A DNA stretch of 39,691 nt from Saccharofermentans sp. Its GTDB lineage: Bacteria > Bacillota > Clostridia > Saccharofermentanales > Saccharofermentanaceae. Every line of letters starts with the position of its first letter. The first letter of the stretch is position 1. Under the pieces are notes generated by a model that saw only the letters and a list, made by a program, of their open reading frames with translations, made no database searches and was not told the origin of the DNA. A program made the position numbers and the translations under genes. The stretch is from positions 1-39,691 of the forward strand of contig JAIKWL010000075.1 in the NCBI GenBank assembly GCA_024684815.1. The letters run 5' to 3'. Below, piece after piece: positions 23,774 to 32,293 of this stretch.

Positions 23774-25567
23774 ATGAAGCAGCTGGAATATCCTTATGAT
23801 TCTGACTATATCCTGCGCAAGAAGAAGGCGATCAGAAGAGAGCTTCTGGCAAGAGAAGGGATTCAGTATATCGGAAAGAAGATCGCCATCCTGGGCGGTT
23901 CCACCACAAGCGATATCAAGCAGATCCTGGAACTGTTTCTTTTAAACTACGGGATAAAGCCCGAGTTCTATGAATCCGAGTACAACAGGTACTATGAGGA
24001 TGCCGTATTCGGAAATCCCGAGCTCGACGAATTCATGCCCGATATGGTGTTCATCCATACTACGACAAGGAATATCTCACTTTATCCTCATATAACGGAT
24101 TCGGCCGCTGATATCGATGAACTAATATCTTCGACAATGGGGCGCTTTGAGCAGATCTGGCAGAGATTATCAGATAAGTTTAAGTGCACGATCATCCAGA
24201 ATAACTTCGAACAGCCTTATTACAGGCTTCTGGGCAACAGTGACCTGACTGATATTCACGGCAGGCTCAACTTCATAAACAGGCTTAATGACAGATTCTG
24301 TCAGTATGCGCAGACTCATGAGAATTTCTTTATCAACGACATCAACTATATTTCATCGGTATTCGGAATCAAGAAATGGGCGGATCCCGGTGACTGGTAC
24401 AGATATAAGTATGCGTTGAGCGTGACGGCTATTCCGGATTTTGCATTCAATCTTGCCCGCATCATCAAGGCGGTATACGGAAGGAACAAGAAGGCTTTTG
24501 CGCTCGATATGGATAATACCCTCTGGGGCGGCATTGTGGGCGATGACGGTCCGGAAAACATCAGGATAGGTCATGAAGATGCTGAATCCGAGCTCTATAC
24601 GGAATTTCAGCAGTACATCAAGGCTCATAAGGATCTTGGTATCCTTCTTACAGTCGCGTCCAAAAACGATGAGGAGAATGCTCTTGCAGGACTTGCCAGA
24701 CCGGATTCCACTCTTACAAAAGATGATTTTATCCTCATAAAGGCTAACTGGGATAACAAAGACCGCAATATTGCAAATATCGCCAAGGAACTTAATATAG
24801 GAGCCGACAGCTTCGTCTTTGTTGACGATAACCCTGTCGAGAGAGCCCTTGTCGAGAATCAGATCCACGGGATAAGTGTTCCCGAGGTCGGTGCTCCGGA
24901 GACATATATCGACGTGATCGATTCGAACGGTTTTTTCGAAGTCACCGGAATATCGGAAGAGGACATCAAGCGCGGCGGAATGTACAAGGCGAATATGGAA
25001 CGCGCCAAAGCATCCGCTCAGTTCGATAACTATGACGAATACTTAAAATCACTCGAGATGACTGCCGAGATTAAGCCGTTTGCTCCTGTATATATGGCGC
25101 GCATAGCCGAGCTCACCAATAAGAGCAACCAGTTCAACCTTACGACAAAAAGATGCTCGCAGGCCGAGATTGAGAAGTTCGCTTCAGATCCCGCATATAT
25201 CACGCTTTACGGAAGACTTGAGGACAAGTTCGGCGATAACGGCGTCGTCGCAGTAACATTCGGACACGAGGAAGAGTATGGAAGTGATAAGTTCTTCCAC
25301 ATCGATCTGTGGCTCATGAGCTGCAGGGTGTTAAAGCGCGGTATGGAATTTGCAATGATGGATGAACTCATAAAAGAGGCAAAATCCAGAAATATCACCA
25401 AAATAAAAGGCTATTATTATCCGACCGCAAAGAATAAAATGGTCAGGGATTTTTACGGGCTTCAGGGCTTCGAAAAGATAAGAGAGATGGAAGACGGCAC
25501 TTCCGAGTGGCTGCTTGATCTGGACAAACCGCATAAGAGCGGTAATATCGCGATCAAGGTCAACTGA
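23774..25567 (+). CDS. FkbH-like protein (HAD-IIIC phosphatase / glyceryl-ACP loading enzyme)
   Basis: A 597-residue cytoplasmic protein. Residues 1-230 form an N-terminal domain with ILGGSTTSDIKQ, resembling the first SGNH-hydrolase block. Residues 240-400 are a HAD phosphatase with LDMDNTLWGG (Asp245, Asp247), ASKND and VDDNPVER. Residues 430-590 are a GNAT-like domain with LMSCRVLKRG; Cys517 is the conserved family cysteine. FkbH enzymes take 1,3-bisphosphoglycerate, dephosphorylate it and pass a glyceryl thioester to a carrier protein. The neighbours are exactly such an ACP and an MBOAT acyltransferase. GGAGAG precedes the ATG. Confidence 0.88.
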   Translation: MKQLEYPYDSDYILRKKKAIRRELLAREGIQYIGKKIAILGGSTTSDIKQILELFLLNYGIKPEFYESEYNRYYEDAVFGNPELDEFMPDMVFIHTTTRNISLYPHITDSAADIDELISSTMGRFEQIWQRLSDKFKCTIIQNNFEQPYYRLLGNSDLTDIHGRLNFINRLNDRFCQYAQTHENFFINDINYISSVFGIKKWADPGDWYRYKYALSVTAIPDFAFNLARIIKAVYGRNKKAFALDMDNTLWGGIVGDDGPENIRIGHEDAESELYTEFQQYIKAHKDLGILLTVASKNDEENALAGLARPDSTLTKDDFILIKANWDNKDRNIANIAKELNIGADSFVFVDDNPVERALVENQIHGISVPEVGAPETYIDVIDSNGFFEVTGISEEDIKRGGMYKANMERAKASAQFDNYDEYLKSLEMTAEIKPFAPVYMARIAELTNKSNQFNLTTKRCSQAEIEKFASDPAYITLYGRLEDKFGDNGVVAVTFGHEEEYGSDKFFHIDLWLMSCRVLKRGMEFAMMDELIKEAKSRNITKIKGYYYPTAKNKMVRDFYGLQGFEKIREMEDGTSEWLLDLDKPHKSGNIAIKVN

Positions 25568-25601
25568 CTCAGGGACGCCATCTGCTAAGGAGAATTAAGT
25601 C

Positions 25602-25844
25602 ATGACAAGAGAAGAGATCTACGACAAGCTTAATGAGGTTTTTCAGGACGTCTTTGACGATGAGGAACTGACGGTAAACGATGCTACGGTGGCAGCTGAT
25701 GTCGACGGCTGGGATTCACTGGAGCACATCAATCTCATCGTTGCCGTTGAAAGATGTTTTGGCATTAAGTTTACAATGGGTGAGACTACCGGCCTTAAGA
25801 ACGTCGGTGAGATGGTGGATAAGATCATTGCCCATCTCTCATAA
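25602..25844 (+). CDS. Stand-alone acyl carrier protein
   Basis: An 80-residue acidic four-helix carrier protein. The phosphopantetheine site is DGWDSLEHINL with Ser39, and the following helix has the usual VAVERCFGIKF. The D-S-L and the Trp are typical of ACPs that serve special pathways rather than fatty acid synthesis. It sits between fkbH and the MBOAT gene, 34 bases after the first and 10 before the second, so it is the likely carrier of the group FkbH activates. A ribosome site (AAGGAG) precedes the ATG. Confidence 0.93.
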   Translation: MTREEIYDKLNEVFQDVFDDEELTVNDATVAADVDGWDSLEHINLIVAVERCFGIKFTMGETTGLKNVGEMVDKIIAHLS

Positions 25845-25854
25845 AGGTTATTAG

Positions 25855-27399
25855 ATGTCGCTGGTATCCTCGCTGTTTCTGGTTTTCGTTGCTGCAGCAT
25901 TACTGCTGTATTATGTCGTGCCGAAAAACTTCAGGATATGGATCGTTTTGGCGGCAAGCCTTGCCTTTGCGGCATTTCTCGGATTCTATACACTTTTATT
26001 CGTTATCATCTCCGCTGTGCTCTGCTACATCGGGGGCCTTTTATCAGGGCCTTCCAAAAAGAATGGCGTGCGCAATGCATCTGCGGCTATTACCATAGTG
26101 ATAAACATCGCGCTTCTTTGCGCAGTCAAATACTATAACGTACTGGGCCTTGCCGCTGAAAGACTGAATCTTCTTTTCGGCGCAACGGATAAGACAAATA
26201 CATTTTTCCTCTTTGCGGTTCCTGTCGGAATGTCCTTTTATGTCCTTCAGACAACAGGATATATCCTTGACTGCAGATGGGAAAAGATAACCCCGGAGAA
26301 GAATTTCCTCAAGGTCCTTTTGTTCTCGTCATATTTTCCGCAGCTCATGTCCGGCCCTATGAATACCTACGCGAATCTGTCTTCAGAGTTCGAGAAGGCT
26401 AAGACCGTCAGTTTCTCCTTTGACCGGATCTTTGACGGTGCGATAAGAGTTGCATGGGGCTTTTTCAAAAAACTCGTTATCGCCGAACGTGCAGCCATGG
26501 TGGTCAATATGATCTATGCTGACCATATGACATATACCGGCTGGTATGTTCCGCTCGGTGTTTTCTTTTTTGCCATCCAGCTTTATACAGACTTCTCGGG
26601 ATGTATGGAAGTCGTTATCGGAGTATCCCACATGTTCGGCATCGAACTGCCCGAGAACTTCAACTGCCCGTTCTTCTCCAAGACGGTAAAGGAATACTGG
26701 AGAAGATGGCATATCACTCTCGGAGCATGGCTTCGTGACTATCTCATGTACCCTGTTTTAAAGAGCGAGCCTCTCATAAAGATCGGCGACTGGTCGAAAG
26801 CAAAGTTCGGCAAGAAGAACGGCAAGAAAGTGCCGACATATATCGCTTTGCTGATCCTGTGGTTTGCAGTCGGATACTGGCACGGAGGTCTTTGGAATTA
26901 CGTTATCGGTTCAGGCATCCTGCATTTTATCTATATCGTTCTTGGCATGATCTTTGAACCCGTATCGAAAAAGATCAGACCGAAGATAGGTGCCGATAAG
27001 CTCTACTTCAGGATATTCCAGTCAGTCAGAACGTTCATACTCATGCTCACCGGCTTTGTGTTCTTCAGATCTGCTACAGTCAAGGATGCTGTTGATATGT
27101 ATGCCGCGATCTTCAGACAGGGCGGCGCGGCATTTAACTGGGAAGGTTTCTCTTCTTCGGGAATGGATCTGGCGAACCTTATCGTGCTCACAGCTGCAGT
27201 TCTTCTTGTTGCGGCGGTTGATGCTTATAAGTATGTCCCGAGCGAAGATGCCGAACCAAAGTCTGTTATCGCATTCTTAAGAAGCAAGGGTATCGTTCTT
27301 TTGTGGGCGGCATTTATGGTACTCGTTGTTGCAACATTGATCTTCGGAAGGTATGGTTTAGGCTATGATTCCGGTTCATTCATATACGCTAGAATCTGA
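25855..27399 (+). CDS. MBOAT-family membrane O-acyltransferase (DltB/AlgI-like)
   Basis: A 514-residue membrane protein with about eleven hydrophobic segments. The family motifs are clear: FPQLMSGP, IQLYTDFSGCMEVVIG, EYWRRWHITLGAWLRDYL (His286) and GYWHGGLWNY (catalytic His343). DltB and AlgI relatives transfer a group from a cytoplasmic carrier or CoA across the membrane to wall polymers. No separate DltD/AlgJ-like SGNH partner is in the neighbourhood. It begins 10 bases after the ACP gene, with AAAGG before the ATG, indicating coupled translation. Confidence 0.93.
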   Translation: MSLVSSLFLVFVAAALLLYYVVPKNFRIWIVLAASLAFAAFLGFYTLLFVIISAVLCYIGGLLSGPSKKNGVRNASAAITIVINIALLCAVKYYNVLGLAAERLNLLFGATDKTNTFFLFAVPVGMSFYVLQTTGYILDCRWEKITPEKNFLKVLLFSSYFPQLMSGPMNTYANLSSEFEKAKTVSFSFDRIFDGAIRVAWGFFKKLVIAERAAMVVNMIYADHMTYTGWYVPLGVFFFAIQLYTDFSGCMEVVIGVSHMFGIELPENFNCPFFSKTVKEYWRRWHITLGAWLRDYLMYPVLKSEPLIKIGDWSKAKFGKKNGKKVPTYIALLILWFAVGYWHGGLWNYVIGSGILHFIYIVLGMIFEPVSKKIRPKIGADKLYFRIFQSVRTFILMLTGFVFFRSATVKDAVDMYAAIFRQGGAAFNWEGFSSSGMDLANLIVLTAAVLLVAAVDAYKYVPSEDAEPKSVIAFLRSKGIVLLWAAFMVLVVATLIFGRYGLGYDSGSFIYARI

Positions 27400-27416
27400 T
27401 TGGAGGAAATTATCAC

Positions 27417-28025
27417 ATGAACATTGTCTGTCTTGATATGGAGGGCGTTCTGGTACCCGAGATTTGGATTGAGTTCTCGAAAAAAACCGGTATCCCGGAG
27501 CTTACGCGCACGACCAGAGACGAGCCTGATTACGACAAGCTCATGCATTGGAGACTGGGCATCTTAAGAGAACACGGTCTGGGATTAAAGGAGATCCAGG
27601 ATGTTATCGCGCAGATCGAGCCGCTGCCGGGTGCGAAGGAATTCCTTGATGAGCTGCGCAAGGATATGCAGGTGATAATCATCAGCGACACCTTCACTCA
27701 GTTCGCAATGCCTCTGATGGCAAAGCTCGGTTATCCCGCTCTTTTCTGCAATTCTCTTATCGTCGGTGATGACGGCATGATCGAAGACTTCAAGATGAGG
27801 ATCACCGATTCCAAACTGTCAACAGTAAAGGCTTTGCAGTCCATAGGTTTTGATACCATCGCATCAGGCGATTCATATAATGATCTTGCAATGATCAAGG
27901 CTTCAAAGGCCGGATTCCTTTTCAAGAGCACCGAAAAGATCATTGCCGACAACCCTGACATTCCTGCTTTTGAGGAGTTCGATGAACTCCTTGCCGCTAT
28001 CAGGGCTGTTCCTGACAGCAACTGA
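27417..28025 (+). CDS. thrH: ThrH-type phosphoserine phosphatase / homoserine phosphotransferase
   Basis: A 202-residue HAD enzyme. The motifs are DMEGVLVPEIW (Asp7 nucleophile with Glu9 in place of the usual second Asp, as in ThrH), SDTFTQFAMP, and GDSYNDLAM. ThrH hydrolyses phosphoserine and can pass the phosphate to homoserine. It follows the MBOAT gene by 17 bases with TTGGAGGAA before the ATG, so it is probably in the same transcript. A role in the acylation pathway, for example phosphate removal from a glycerate-derived compound, is possible but not shown. Confidence 0.88.
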   Translation: MNIVCLDMEGVLVPEIWIEFSKKTGIPELTRTTRDEPDYDKLMHWRLGILREHGLGLKEIQDVIAQIEPLPGAKEFLDELRKDMQVIIISDTFTQFAMPLMAKLGYPALFCNSLIVGDDGMIEDFKMRITDSKLSTVKALQSIGFDTIASGDSYNDLAMIKASKAGFLFKSTEKIIADNPDIPAFEEFDELLAAIRAVPDSN

Positions 28026-28065
28026 CCGTTTTGAAACCGTTATCTAAAAAGAAAGGGGATCAGTA

Positions 28066-29334
28066 ATGAAAATGAAGTTTAAGTGGCAGAAGATCGTTGC
28101 GGCATTCTTATTTGCGGCTATGAGCCTTGCAATGGTGCCGGAGTTCACGGGAAATGATACCGTGCATGCCTCAAATGATAAATATGTTCATTTTGCGAGC
28201 TGTACTATTACCAGACCAGTGGCAGGAAAGTCGCCGAGCACGGTAGCGGTTCCCGGTGACGACAAGGCGTATGAAACCAAAGTTGAGTATTGGTATGTTA
28301 ACGAAGGTTCATTTTCTCATATGAGTTCCGGGGACAAGTTTGAATTAAATAAGAGATACACTGTCAGAGTCTCATTTGAACCGAAAGAAGGGTACAGATT
28401 TGATGACAAGACGGAGTTTTATATAAATGCAGATCAGGGTATCCCTTACTCATCAAGCTATAAATTCCAGATGACATATACGGCAACCTCATCGTCAGAA
28501 CCCCAATTGCTTGAACACGCAGGATGTTATATTACTCCGCCTGTTGATGGTGAGCATCCTGATTACCATCCTGTATCAGCTGATCCTTCAAAATACGAGG
28601 TTGTCTGTGCCTACTGGTATACCTGGGAACCTCCATATACGGAATTCGTTCACATGTATTCCGATGACTGTTTTGAAGAAGGTAAACAATATAAGGTCAG
28701 GATCAAGTTTATTCCAAAACCCGGATACCGGTTTGAAGACTTTAAAACCCAATATACTGTTACCGGATACCCGACTACCATGTATGGAACGGACGCTGTT
28801 CAGCTGGTCTTCACGGCAAAAAAGTATGAATATGACGGCTGGGTAAAGGAAGGAGACTACTGGCAGTATTATGAATTCGGCAAGAGAGTAACCGGCTGGA
28901 AGCAGATCAGCGGAGTCTGGTTTTACTTCGAATCCAACGGCAGCATGGTAACAGGGTGGAAGCAGATCGACGGCATCTGGTATTACTTTGAAAGCAATGG
29001 TCATATGGCGAAGGGCTGGCTGAAGGTCGGCGATACATGGTACTACATGAGTGACAGCGGTGCCATGGTCACGGGCTGGAGACAGATCAGCGGAGTCTGG
29101 TATTACTTCAAGCCGAACGGAGCCATGGCCGCAAACGAATACTGCGGCGGTTACTGGCTGGATGCAAGCGGAGCCTGGACATATAAGTACAAGGCATCCT
29201 GGAAGCAGGATTCAAAGGGCTGGTGGTACGGAGATGATTCAGGGTGGTACGCCAAGAACCGCACAATGAAGATCGACGGCAAGAACTACAACTTTGATGC
29301 GTCGGGCTACTGTACAAATCCTAACGGCGATTAA
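28066..29334 (+). CDS. Secreted protein with two N-terminal repeat domains and cell-wall-binding repeats
   Basis: A 422-residue secreted protein. Signal peptide about residues 1-36 (FLFAAMSLAMVP, then HAS). Two copies of a roughly 100-residue domain follow: one starts FASCTITRPVAGKSP and the other HAGCYITPPVDGEHP, and each ends GYRFDD or GYRFED plus a strand. Residues 260-420 are five or six wall-binding repeats (GWKQISGVWFYFESNG, GWKQIDGIWYYFESNG and so on) with the same NFDASGYCTNPNG cap as the protein at 12622. AAAGGGGAT is the ribosome site. It may be a substrate or partner of wall acylation, which is speculation. Confidence 0.82.
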   Translation: MKMKFKWQKIVAAFLFAAMSLAMVPEFTGNDTVHASNDKYVHFASCTITRPVAGKSPSTVAVPGDDKAYETKVEYWYVNEGSFSHMSSGDKFELNKRYTVRVSFEPKEGYRFDDKTEFYINADQGIPYSSSYKFQMTYTATSSSEPQLLEHAGCYITPPVDGEHPDYHPVSADPSKYEVVCAYWYTWEPPYTEFVHMYSDDCFEEGKQYKVRIKFIPKPGYRFEDFKTQYTVTGYPTTMYGTDAVQLVFTAKKYEYDGWVKEGDYWQYYEFGKRVTGWKQISGVWFYFESNGSMVTGWKQIDGIWYYFESNGHMAKGWLKVGDTWYYMSDSGAMVTGWRQISGVWYYFKPNGAMAANEYCGGYWLDASGAWTYKYKASWKQDSKGWWYGDDSGWYAKNRTMKIDGKNYNFDASGYCTNPNGD

Positions 29335-29346
29335 GGATTTTCAGAT

Positions 29347-29362
29347 GCGGTTAAGTAACCGC
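29347..29362. terminator. Short hairpin between convergent genes
   Basis: GCGGTTA (29347-29353) pairs with TAACCGC (29356-29362) across a two-base gap, which is tight for a hairpin. No T-run follows on either strand. It lies between the 422-residue gene and the convergent channel gene, so it may be a weak terminator. Confidence 0.3.
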
Positions 29363-29382
29363 TTCGCCAAAAGAAGTCTGTT

Positions 29383-30039
29383 TTACTGATATGCTTTCGG
29401 AAGATTCCACTCGTAATGTGCTGCGCAGAACCTGATGACGCAGACGAAGAAGAAACCTGTTAGCATTGCCGCTTCGGCAGATCCCGTGATGACATAAACG
29501 ATATAGACGGCTGCGGCGCCTATAATGGAGGCGCAGGCGTATATGTGCTTTACAAAGATGTAGGGCATCTCGAGCGAGAGGACATCTCTTAGGACTCCGC
29601 CACCGACACCTGTCACAACACCTAAGAAAATGACCAGAAAGGCGTTGTTTGCGTATGGACCCAAAAGGCCGGTATGAACACCTTCAGCCGTGAAGGCGGC
29701 AAGGCCTGCCGTGTCGAACCAGAAAAAGATCTTATCGTAGATCGCACGTGTCTTATCTGAAACATTCTTCTTGTTCTTATGTTCCCACCAGACGAATATA
29801 AATGTGATGTTTGCGGCAATAGCCGCGATGATAACGAAGAACGGATTTTTGAAGGCTGCAGGGGGTGTTGAGCCCGTAACAAGGTCGCGGATGATGCCGC
29901 CGCCCGTAGCCGTGAGAAGCGCCAAGATATTGACTCCGAAGATGTCCATCTTCTTCCTGATACCTGCCATGGCACCGGACACTGCAAATGCGACAGTGCC
30001 TATTATATCGGTGATCAAGATGAAGAGTTCGGTATCCAT
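29383..30039 (-). CDS. TRIC / UPF0126-family cation channel (YicG-like)
   Basis: A 218-residue membrane protein with about six to seven helices in two homologous halves. Each half carries the paired glycine motif: ATGGGIIRDLVTGSTPPA and GVGGGVLRDVLSLEMP. These GGG..RD motifs define bacterial homologues of the trimeric intracellular cation channels. The start ATG at 30039 gives the family length; the frame extends upstream to a TTG at 30099. No ribosome site is seen, and TATAAT lies seven bases before the ATG, so the message may be leaderless. Confidence 0.85.
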   Translation of the reverse strand: MDTELFILITDIIGTVAFAVSGAMAGIRKKMDIFGVNILALLTATGGGIIRDLVTGSTPPAAFKNPFFVIIAAIAANITFIFVWWEHKNKKNVSDKTRAIYDKIFFWFDTAGLAAFTAEGVHTGLLGPYANNAFLVIFLGVVTGVGGGVLRDVLSLEMPYIFVKHIYACASIIGAAAVYIVYVITGSAEAAMLTGFFFVCVIRFCAAHYEWNLPKAYQ

Positions 30040-30046
30040 AGAAGCA

Positions 30047-30075
30047 ATTATATATGTTTTTCCGGGGAATGACAG
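30047..30075 (-). promoter_or_regulatory. Promoter placing transcription start at the ATG (possible leaderless mRNA)
   Basis: On the minus strand CTGTCA (30075-30070), a 17-base spacer and TATAAT (30052-30047) lie seven bases before the ATG at 30039. The predicted first base is the start codon itself. TATAAT at 30096-30101 on the plus strand could serve the divergent gene at 30131. Confidence 0.5.
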
Positions 30076-30130
30076 TTGGAACTTAATCAACTTTTTCAAT
30101 CACGCTATAATGTGTATGGGGTAAAAGAAA

Positions 30131-30853
30131 ATGAGAGAAAAAGGTTCTGTCAGAAAAGCGGTCCTGATATTCATGCTGGTGATCTTTGTCATCGACAGCA
30201 CGATTTTCGGATGGCTTACTGCAGGAAAGATGATATTAAAATCTGCCGGAGTTTTCAAAACGGAGATCTCCTTTACGGAAGACATAACCTATGTGGATCC
30301 TGTGGAATATGTGGATGCTGAGATAATCAAGTATCTTGGACCGGAAGACGGATCCGCCGTGATCGAACCTGTTATCCTTGAAAAAGACAAGACTTATGAG
30401 CTGGTCTTAAGCATTCCTTCTTTTGACGGTTGGGACCGATCGTCTTATCTGCGGCGTTCTACCATCAAACTCGACAACGGAAAAGAACTTAGACTGGATC
30501 TGGAAGATGACCTTTCAAAATGGCAAGAGATCTATGATGAAGATCTTGATGTGACTTATGTTGTCGCTGTTCCTGCCTGTAAGGTAAATTCATATGAAGA
30601 CCTTCTTTCAGAATTTGACAGGGCCGTAAATGATTTTAAGGCTGCTCAGATCAGAAAAGCCGTTATTATTACCGGCATCATCACCGCATGTGCCATATTG
30701 CTGTCTGTTTTGTTATTCCGTTTTTATCAGTTCCTCTTATACTGCGATAAAAATAATATTGCGACAGGTGTGACCGCGGCAATAACGATATTGAATGTTG
30801 TGTTCACGATGCTTGTTCTTTTAATGATCTATGTTTACCCGGCCTCGTTTTGA
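30131..30853 (+). CDS. Membrane protein of unknown function
   Basis: A 240-residue protein with one N-terminal and two C-terminal transmembrane segments (AVLIFMLVIFVIDSTIFGW; ITGIITACAILLSVLLF; ITILNVVFTMLVLLMIYV). The central 130 residues are outside the membrane and contain a WDRSSYLRRS stretch. No family is recognised. GGGGTAAAAG precedes the ATG. It overlaps no neighbour and is 60 bases before the thioesterase gene. Confidence 0.65.
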   Translation: MREKGSVRKAVLIFMLVIFVIDSTIFGWLTAGKMILKSAGVFKTEISFTEDITYVDPVEYVDAEIIKYLGPEDGSAVIEPVILEKDKTYELVLSIPSFDGWDRSSYLRRSTIKLDNGKELRLDLEDDLSKWQEIYDEDLDVTYVVAVPACKVNSYEDLLSEFDRAVNDFKAAQIRKAVIITGIITACAILLSVLLFRFYQFLLYCDKNNIATGVTAAITILNVVFTMLVLLMIYVYPASF

Positions 30854-30912
30854 GCCTTTTTCTTATTTATTATGATAGAATTATACAATCTATAGAAACG
30901 GAGGCTTTTCGC

Positions 30913-31344
30913 ATGGCTGCGATTACAGATTGCGAACATCTTGTACAGTATTATGAGACAGACCAGATGGGCGTGACCCATCACTCGAACTATATACGCT
31001 GGTTTGAAGAGGCCAGGACGAAGCTTTTTGAAGAGATCGGCTTAGGCTATAAGGGTATGGAGGAGATGGGCATCATAAGCCCGGTCGTGGGACTTACCGC
31101 CAAGTATAAGACGATGGCAAAGTATTGTGATACGGTCGTTATCAGGGCTGAGATCACAAGATACACCGGTGTCAGGTTTGACATCAGATATACGGTTTTC
31201 GATAAGGAGACTGAGCAGATAAGGTGCACTGGAACAAGTGAGCATTGCTTCATTAACCGTGAGGGAAAGGTTCTTTCATTACAAAGGACAAATCCTGAAG
31301 CACACGCAAGGTTCGATCTGCTCGTCAACGGAAAGGAAGGTTGA
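30913..31344 (+). CDS. Acyl-CoA thioesterase, YbgC/4-hydroxybenzoyl-CoA type (hotdog fold)
   Basis: A 143-residue hotdog-fold thioesterase. The motif YYETDQMGVTHHSNYIRWFEEAR, including the catalytic Asp in ETDQMG, matches the YbgC/4HBT group. These enzymes hydrolyse acyl-CoA or acyl-ACP thioesters. ACGGAGGC precedes the ATG at 30913. The next gene starts after TGATATG, so the two are translated together. Its substrate is unknown. Confidence 0.88.
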   Translation: MAAITDCEHLVQYYETDQMGVTHHSNYIRWFEEARTKLFEEIGLGYKGMEEMGIISPVVGLTAKYKTMAKYCDTVVIRAEITRYTGVRFDIRYTVFDKETEQIRCTGTSEHCFINREGKVLSLQRTNPEAHARFDLLVNGKEG

Positions 31345-31345
31345 T

Positions 31346-32257
31346 ATGACAGATATCATTATCGTCGGTGCAGGTCCGGCAGGCCTTTCGGCAGCTGTTT
31401 ATGCAAGGCGCGCGGGAATGAGCACGACCCTTTACGAGGGTGAGATGTACGGCGGCCAGATCGTCAATACTCCCGAGATCGAGAACTATCCGGCGATAGC
31501 AAAGATCTCCGGCTTCGATTTTGCGAACGACCTTTATAATCAGGCGATTAATCTCGGGGCTGTTCTTGAATTCGACCGCGTTTCAGGCATCTCGAAAACA
31601 GATTCCGGATTCGAAGTTGCACTTGCTTCAGGCAAAACTGATACCTGTAAAGCAGTGATCCTTGCAGTCGGAGCGTCCAACCGTCACCTCGGGATCGCAA
31701 GAGAGGAAGAACTCCTTGGAAAGGGCATCTCCTATTGCGCCACATGTGACGGAGCATTCTATAAGGGCAAGACTGTTGCCGTCAACGGCGGCGGAAATAC
31801 TGCGGTCGAAGATGCGATCTATCTTGCAGGTATCGCTTCCAAGGTATATCTTATACACCGCAGAAACGAATTCCGGGCTGATGATGTTCTTGTTAAGGCT
31901 GCAAAAGAGCTTTCCAACATCGAGATCGTCACTCCTTATGTCGTGGAAAGCCTTCTGGGCGAACCGAAACTTAACGGTCTTGAACTTACGAACAGGGAAG
32001 ACGGTTCTAAAAAGACTGTCGATATCGACGGTCTGTTCGTAGCGATCGGTCAGGAACCTAAGACAGCTGATTTCAAGGATCTTGTGACTTTGCAGGGCGG
32101 ATATATCGAAGCAGGCGAGAACTGCAAGACCAATGTCGAAGGTATCTTTGCTGCCGGCGATGCGAGAGTCAAGAAGGTAAGACAGCTTACGACAGCCTGC
32201 TCTGATGGAGCTGTTGCGGCACTTGCGGCGATCGATTACATCAAGCTCGGAGTCTGA
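31346..32257 (+). CDS. trxB: Thioredoxin reductase
   Basis: A 303-residue flavoprotein that transfers electrons from NADPH to thioredoxin. The FAD motif GAGPAGLSAAVYARR is at residues 8-22, and the redox site CATC gives Cys131 and Cys134. The NADPH motif is GGGNTAVEDA. A second FAD motif, GIFAAGDAR, lies near the end. Length is typical. It starts two bases after the thioesterase stop codon, behind GGAAAGGAAGG. The tyrS start is 36 bases after its stop. Confidence 0.95.
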   Translation: MTDIIIVGAGPAGLSAAVYARRAGMSTTLYEGEMYGGQIVNTPEIENYPAIAKISGFDFANDLYNQAINLGAVLEFDRVSGISKTDSGFEVALASGKTDTCKAVILAVGASNRHLGIAREEELLGKGISYCATCDGAFYKGKTVAVNGGGNTAVEDAIYLAGIASKVYLIHRRNEFRADDVLVKAAKELSNIEIVTPYVVESLLGEPKLNGLELTNREDGSKKTVDIDGLFVAIGQEPKTADFKDLVTLQGGYIEAGENCKTNVEGIFAAGDARVKKVRQLTTACSDGAVAALAAIDYIKLGV

Positions 32258-32293
32258 GCGTAAAGACAGATAACAATTTGTTTGGAGGAATAT

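Noticed and set aside
29347-29362. Strong bidirectional terminator between the wall-repeat and channel genes
   Set aside because: The two-base gap is too tight for a stable loop and no T-run follows, so it is listed only as a weak candidate.
32258-32293. T-box leader for tyrS
   Set aside because: The gap to trxB is only 36 bases, too small for a T-box, and no specifier or T-box sequence is present.
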